A stretch of 18,406 nt of DNA from Planctomycetota bacterium. Its GTDB lineage: Bacteria > Planctomycetota > Planctomycetia > Pirellulales > Pirellulaceae. The position numbers were made by a program, and so were the translations under genes. The stretch covers positions 1 through 18,406 of the forward strand of contig JAPLNJ010001212.1 in assembly GCA_026692885.1 (NCBI GenBank), in the 5' to 3' direction. Shown here piece after piece: positions 15,003 to 18,406 of this stretch. Every line of letters begins with the position of its first letter. The stretch's first letter is position 1. The notes below the pieces were generated by a model. The model had not been told where the DNA came from. It saw nothing but the letters and a program-made list of their open reading frames with translations, and ran no database searches.

Positions 15003-15677
15003 ATGTCCGCTTGGCTGATCATGACCGTGTTGAGTGTTTTGGGTGCCGACGCATCGGAAGCCTCAGCCGAGACATCGACCGCGACGGACTTCACGCTACG
15101 CCACTATCACGAGTACGAAAAGACGCTCGACGAAGCGTTACGCGCGGAAGCCCGGGCCACGGATCAACACGCGCGGGCCGAGGCGATCCGCCGCATGACG
15201 ACCCTGTATTGTGCGTTGCGGACCGATCCGCGTCTGGAAACCAGCGATACGTTGAAGGGCTACAAGATCAAGCTGTGGAGCCGATTGACGCGTGTGAAGG
15301 GGGATCTGAAGCGGCAGGTGGACCGCGAAGCCAAGCTGGCCAAACGACAGGACCAGGATTCCGACGCACGGTCTCTGCAGCAAGCCACCGCGAGCTTGGC
15401 CGGCCAGGTGAGCCTGATGAACACCACGATGGGCGGTCCCGGCTACGTGCTGTCGCAAACGGGTGGATCGTTCGGTGGCGGGATGGTCACGGATAACGGA
15501 CAAGAACTGATCGATCTGATCGAACACACCATTCGCCCCAATTTCTGGGACACCGCGGGTGGCCCGGGTTCGATCTTCTACTATCAGCCCCTGATGGCCC
15601 TGGTGGTCCGTGCCACGGCCGAAGTCCATGGCGACGTGAGCGGCTTGGTCGAAGCTCTGCGACGGGCCAGCAATTAG
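15003..15677 (+). CDS. secreted planctomycete protein with short secretin-associated-like region
   Basis: This 224-residue protein begins with a signal peptide (MSAWLIMTVLSVLGADA). ATG 15003 is preferred over 14967 because GGAAGGAG ends 6 nt upstream and the signal sequence starts there. Residues 30-130 are helical and charged (YHEYEKTLDEALRAEAR, then KRQVDREAKLAKRQ). Residues about 160-220 read ELIDLIEHTIRPNFWD, GGPGSIFYYQPL, ALVVRATAEVHGDV. This is a module I recall as recurrent in planctomycete exported proteins and similar to the small domain at the end of secretin N regions (a strand-helix-strand fold in which the residues around PGSI and LVVRAT form the strands). A structural role in the periplasm is inferred. 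Confidence 0.75.
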   Translation: MSAWLIMTVLSVLGADASEASAETSTATDFTLRHYHEYEKTLDEALRAEARATDQHARAEAIRRMTTLYCALRTDPRLETSDTLKGYKIKLWSRLTRVKGDLKRQVDREAKLAKRQDQDSDARSLQQATASLAGQVSLMNTTMGGPGYVLSQTGGSFGGGMVTDNGQELIDLIEHTIRPNFWDTAGGPGSIFYYQPLMALVVRATAEVHGDVSGLVEALRRASN

Positions 15678-15687
15678 GTGCCCGTAG

Positions 15688-15741
15688 GTCAGGCTTTCCA
15701 GCCTGAGGTATGCTCGCCGACGTCAGGCTGGAAAGCCCGAC
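15688..15741. repeat. REP-like hairpin after the secreted protein gene
   Basis: GTCAGGCTTTCCAGCCTGA (15688-15706) pairs with TCAGGCTGGAAAGCCCGAC (15723-15741) with one G-T wobble, loop 16 nt, starting 11 nt after the stop codon. It probably protects or ends the upstream mRNA. It is a common kind of planctomycete intergenic repeat and has the same layout as the hairpin at 8752-8811. Confidence 0.8.
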
Positions 15742-15759
15742 CCGCGTGAGTCCAACGGC

Positions 15760-15788
15760 TTGACCTTGCCCTGGGGCGGCCGAAGAAT
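15760..15788 (+). promoter_or_regulatory. possible promoter of the DUF486 gene
   Basis: TTGACC (15760-15765) and AAGAAT (15783-15788) are 17 bp apart. A start near 15795 leaves a leader of about 49 nt. Confidence 0.4.
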
Positions 15789-15843
15789 TACCATCCCCGC
15801 CAGTCTTGAGTCCCATTCGCTGCTCTCGGGTTAAGCTCATCGC

Positions 15844-16263
15844 ATGCGCACCATTGCCCTGTTGACGATCTCCAATGTGTTCATGACGTTCGCTTGGTAC
15901 GGCCACTTGAAATACAAGGCCAGCCCGCTGTGGGTCGCGATCCTGGCCAGTTGGCTGATCGCGTTCGTCGAATACTGTTTCCAAGTGCCCGCCAACCGCT
16001 TCGGTCACTATCAGTTCAGCGCGGCGCAGCTGAAGGTCATGCAGGAAGTGATCACACTGGTCGTGTTCGGGTTCTTCTCCGTGCTCTACCTCCGCGAGGA
16101 ATTCCGCTGGAACTATCTGGTCGGCTTCGCGTTGATTCTGGGGGCCGTCGTCTGCATGTTCGGCTTCCGCACGGAGCGGATCGCCTCGCCCGATAATCCG
16201 TCGGGCACCGTCAGCACCGCGGCTTCGGAGTCCTCTGCACCTGCGGCTGAGGCGAAACGATAG
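15844..16263 (+). CDS. DUF486 family membrane protein (DMT superfamily)
   Basis: This 139-residue protein has four transmembrane helices (about 3-21, 27-48, 67-84, 92-111). Family hallmarks are FMTFAWYGHLK in helix 1, SWLIAFVEYCFQVPANR after helix 2, and SAAQLKVMQEVITL before helix 3. These match DUF486 (Pfam PF04342), a small four-helix family of the drug/metabolite transporter superfamily with no firm substrate. A 27-residue Ser/Ala/Pro-rich tail is added at the C-terminus. No strong Shine-Dalgarno sequence precedes the ATG. It appears to be a single-gene unit. Confidence 0.9.
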   Translation: MRTIALLTISNVFMTFAWYGHLKYKASPLWVAILASWLIAFVEYCFQVPANRFGHYQFSAAQLKVMQEVITLVVFGFFSVLYLREEFRWNYLVGFALILGAVVCMFGFRTERIASPDNPSGTVSTAASESSAPAAEAKR

Positions 16264-16558
16264 AATTCGGGTGTTTGACATGACTCCCCGAAGTCGGGCG
16301 ACTTAGGCTACGACGTTCGTGCCGGTTCTTGCCCGCGTCAAAATCCCGAACGGCGTTTGGGGGGCCTTGACAACGCCAACAACATGGACGAAAAAGCGGT
16401 CGTCTAGCTACCGCCGTGGGGTTCCAGTGGCCACTACTAAGAGGTAAGACCCCGTGAACGGTTACCAGAAAGTTTTCGGGCTCTTTCACCTGCGTCGCTC
16501 GGTGTCCGAGATTCCGGGGTCGCACGCTCGCGGCACCCTTTCTTGTGGAGACTGACTT
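16264..16558 (+). other. upstream region of the DUF1559 gene
   Basis: No gene is supported in these 295 bases. A TTGACA at 16367-16372 has no acceptable -10 box at 16-18 bp. No further clear element was seen. Confidence 0.35.
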
Positions 16559-17458
16559 ATGCACACGAGATGCCATCGCGGTTTTACGTTGGTGGAACTG
16601 CTCGTCGTGATTGCCATCATCGGCATCCTGGTGGCCTTATTGCTCCCTGCGATCCAGGCGGCGCGCGAGGCGGCGCGGCGGGCGCAGTGTGCCAACAATC
16701 TCAGACAGATCGGTACCGCCCTGACCACGTACCACGACACCTGGCGGCAGTTTCCTTTGCCGGGCATGATCGGCAACGAATTGGCCTGGACCGTGTCGAT
16801 CCTGCAGCAAATGGAACAGCAAGGCATCGCCGAGCAGATGAACTACAATACGGGCACAATCAACGCGGCAGCCAAAATGCAGTTCGGTGTCGCCCGGATC
16901 GATTCGTACTTCTGTCCCAGCGGCGTTGGCCCGGACACCAAATCCAAAGCCGCGAGCGAGGAGTATCCGGCGGGTTCCGGCAACATCGCCTTTACCGCTC
17001 ACTACTACGGCATCCTGGGGCCGCTCGGCACCAATGCAGCGACCGGCGGGACCTACCGCTGCGTGAACCTGACGGAGACGTTTGGCGGGGAGTGCCAGCA
17101 AGGCATCATGTGGCAGTGGGGTAGCAAACTGTCCGATGTGCTCGACGGCACTTCCACCACCTTCCTGGCCGGCGAAATCTCCTGGAAAGACATGCCCTAC
17201 TCCCGGGCCTGGATACGCGGCAAGTTCGGCGATGCGCGCGGGACGCTGTACCTGCTGGCCAAGAATCTGGAGTTCCCGCTGGGCTCGAAGAACTCGACGA
17301 AGTGGAACTCGGTCGCCTTTGGCAGCAACCATCCTGGCGGAGGGCAATTCGTGATGGCAGACGCTTCCACCCGCTTCGTCTCGGACGTGATCGACTTTGC
17401 CGTCTACCAGGCGACGGGCAGCCGTGACGGGTCCGAACCGTTGGATGGGAAACGCTGA
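16559..17458 (+). CDS. DUF1559 protein with prepilin-type N-terminus
   Basis: This 299-residue protein has a type IV prepilin signal: basic leader MHTRCHRG, cleavage after G8, then [33 protein letters not shown] with the conserved Glu at mature position 5. It is followed by the DUF1559 body: CANNLRQIG, a Cys pair region around [16 protein letters not shown], and the C-terminal [17 protein letters not shown] (family consensus HPGG...DGSV). Planctomycetes carry dozens to hundreds of such pseudopilin-like proteins, exported through a type II secretion-like pathway and of unknown role. An SD-like GTGGAG lies about 8 nt before ATG. The stop overlaps a possible start of the lipoprotein gene (TGATG), which marks them as an operon, a pairing usual in this phylum. 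Confidence 0.93.
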   Translation: MHTRCHRGFTLVELLVVIAIIGILVALLLPAIQAAREAARRAQCANNLRQIGTALTTYHDTWRQFPLPGMIGNELAWTVSILQQMEQQGIAEQMNYNTGTINAAAKMQFGVARIDSYFCPSGVGPDTKSKAASEEYPAGSGNIAFTAHYYGILGPLGTNAATGGTYRCVNLTETFGGECQQGIMWQWGSKLSDVLDGTSTTFLAGEISWKDMPYSRAWIRGKFGDARGTLYLLAKNLEFPLGSKNSTKWNSVAFGSNHPGGGQFVMADASTRFVSDVIDFAVYQATGSRDGSEPLDGKR

Positions 17459-17475
17459 TGCCGAGGGAGCCACGC

Positions 17476-17937
17476 ATGCGAAACACGAACGAAACGAATT
17501 GGCACGGTGGGCGCCGGCACTGCCTCCGGCTGGCCGTCTTGGCCGGCGCGATTATCTTCGCTGGCTGCAGCCCGGGCGGACCGCCACGGTATCGGCTTTC
17601 CGGAAAACTCACGCACGGGGGACAGCCTGTTCCCGCCGGCTCCGTCACGCTCATTCCCGACCATGCTCAGGGCAATAACGGGCCGGCGGCATCGGCTGCC
17701 ATTAAGGACGGCCGATACGACACCAAGCAGAGCACCGGCCATGTCGGCGGGCCTCACGTCCTGAAGATCACGGCGTTAGACGGGAAGACTTCTCCGGAAT
17801 TCCCGCGGGGATCGCCCTTGTTCCCGGACTACGAGATCAAGGCGGATCTTTCCAAGCAGGACGGGACGCGAGATCTTGACGTGCCCGCCGAATGGGTAGC
17901 GCCCCGCACCGGACCCGTCAAGAATCACGGGGCATAA
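17476..17937 (+). CDS. transthyretin-like lipoprotein paired with DUF1559
   Basis: This 153-residue protein has a signal peptide ending in a lipobox (FAGC, Cys31). It continues as one beta-rich domain of the carboxypeptidase-regulatory/transthyretin-like type (YRLSGKLTHGGQPVPAGSVTLIPD, DGRYDTK, GPHVLKITALDG). ATG 17476 is preferred because GAGGGAG (17463-17469) lies six nt upstream. The alternative ATG 17458 overlaps the upstream stop and adds six residues. In planctomycetes this gene type almost always follows a DUF1559 gene, as here, and its product is anchored to a membrane. Its partner and function are not known. Confidence 0.88.
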   Translation: MRNTNETNWHGGRRHCLRLAVLAGAIIFAGCSPGGPPRYRLSGKLTHGGQPVPAGSVTLIPDHAQGNNGPAASAAIKDGRYDTKQSTGHVGGPHVLKITALDGKTSPEFPRGSPLFPDYEIKADLSKQDGTRDLDVPAEWVAPRTGPVKNHGA

Positions 17938-18102
17938 AGCCAGTGCACAGCAGGCTGGCCTGACGCCGGCCCGCTCCCCGCCTCCGCCAGTCTTCCGACG
18001 TTCCTCCTCCCTGGATTGCGGTGGACCCAGCGGGTATCCCGTCACCGCTTTGCCGGGCCTTGCCAGGTTTTCTCGTGAGACGTCCCCGGTTCTGACAGCG
18101 TC
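17938..18102. other. convergent intergenic gap
   Basis: No gene is seen in this 165-nt gap between the lipoprotein gene and the minus-strand hydrolase gene. The only structure is the hairpin at its right edge. Confidence 0.4.
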
Positions 18103-18106
18103 TCAC
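18075..18106. repeat. hairpin overlapping the stop codon of the hydrolase gene
   Basis: GTGAGACG (18075-18082) and CGTCTCAC (18099-18106) form a perfect 8-bp stem with a 16-nt loop. The right arm includes the minus-strand stop codon (18103-18105). No T-tract is adjacent on either strand. It may help end transcription between the convergent genes. Confidence 0.5.
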
Positions 18107-18406
18107 TTCTTGGCTGGGGCCAGCTTATCGAGCATCGCTGCCTTGAAGGCATCCTGGGCTTTGCCGCCTTCGCCGGGGAAGCCTGCGTGTTGCACGAGCC
18201 AGACGAAGATCAACCCGCGCTCGGTGTCCGCGCTGGTGTTCGTCGAGTAGGCGCCGCCGTGGCCAAAGTGGGTGTTGCCGACGCCGAAGCCGAATCCGTA
18301 ACTGTCCTTCAACTCGGGCGGCGTCTGCCGGCTGGTCAACTGCTTCACGGCCGCCTCGGACAGGGTTCGCTGGCCGTCCAACTGGCCTCCGTTCAGGAGC
18401 ATTTGG
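18103..18406 (-). CDS. beta-lactamase-family serine hydrolase, C-terminal part
   Basis: Only the last about 100 residues are in the window; the gene continues beyond 18406. The codon before the first visible Met is Gln with no stop, so that Met (LLNGGQLDG context) is internal. The visible part has RTLSEAAVKQL, SYGFGFGV, the third active-site motif region FGHGGAYST (HGG in place of KTG) and RGLIFVWLVQHAGFPG, all typical of the class C beta-lactamase/esterase-like family (Pfam Beta-lactamase PF00144). These are exported or membrane-associated esterases or peptidases. The catalytic Ser-x-x-Lys lies outside the window. Confidence 0.85.
   Translation of the reverse strand, partial: QMLLNGGQLDGQRTLSEAAVKQLTSRQTPPELKDSYGFGFGVGNTHFGHGGAYSTNTSADTERGLIFVWLVQHAGFPGEGGKAQDAFKAAMLDKLAPAKK

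Noticed and set aside
16367..16395. Promoter for the DUF1559 gene based on TTGACA
   Set aside because: No hexamer resembling a -10 box lies 16-18 bp downstream.

Overview
The window looks like a chromosomal segment of a planctomycete (Planctomycetota, probably Pirellulales-like). The evidence is a DUF1559 pseudopilin-type protein at 16559-17458 followed directly by a small transthyretin-like lipoprotein, a short protein at 15003-15677 with a C-terminal region of a type I recall from planctomycete secretomes, high GC, and intergenic hairpins that resemble common planctomycete repeats. No rRNA, tRNA, CRISPR array, transposase or integrase was found.

The left part (1-8618) is accessory and resembles a defence island. 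A 191-bp near-perfect palindrome opens the window. It is followed by a TIR-domain gene that appears broken by a one-base frameshift near 940. Next is a 1304-residue protein with an Mrr-like nuclease motif, a DEAH-type helicase and nine Helicase-Associated (HA) repeats (1223-5137). A long untranslated stretch with a good intrinsic terminator separates it from a 542-residue protein ending in a TIR domain (5677-7305). A translationally coupled pair of small proteins of unknown function follows (7798-8175 and 8172-8618).

The most interesting signal in this part is regulatory. The helicase gene and the TIR fusion gene have no protein similarity that I can see, yet both are preceded by the same arrangement: a sigma70-like promoter, a leader of about 117-119 nt with a 5' hairpin, and a second hairpin whose two strands are nearly identical between the genes. 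The 3' strand of that second hairpin contains the Shine-Dalgarno sequence. In both cases exactly 5 nt separate the conserved block from ATG. A third, degenerate copy of the block lies in frame inside the TIR fusion gene, again 5 nt before an ATG. This suggests a shared translational switch or a mobile promoter-leader cassette, and a past fusion of two cassettes.

The middle part (8947-13957, minus strand) is a YhaO/YhaN-like pair. A calcineurin-like (SbcD/Mre11-type) phosphoesterase with a degenerate metal site is followed by a large SMC/Rad50-like ATPase that has two central transmembrane segments and a long acidic tail. A hairpin repeat lies between them.

The right part (14274-18406) is ordinary planctomycete chromosome: a PAP2-family phosphatase, a secreted protein, a DUF486 membrane protein, the DUF1559/lipoprotein pair, and the 3' end of a beta-lactamase-family serine hydrolase running off the window. 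Several intergenic gaps hold a REP-like hairpin with 8-22 bp arms, most with a loop of 14-16 nt.
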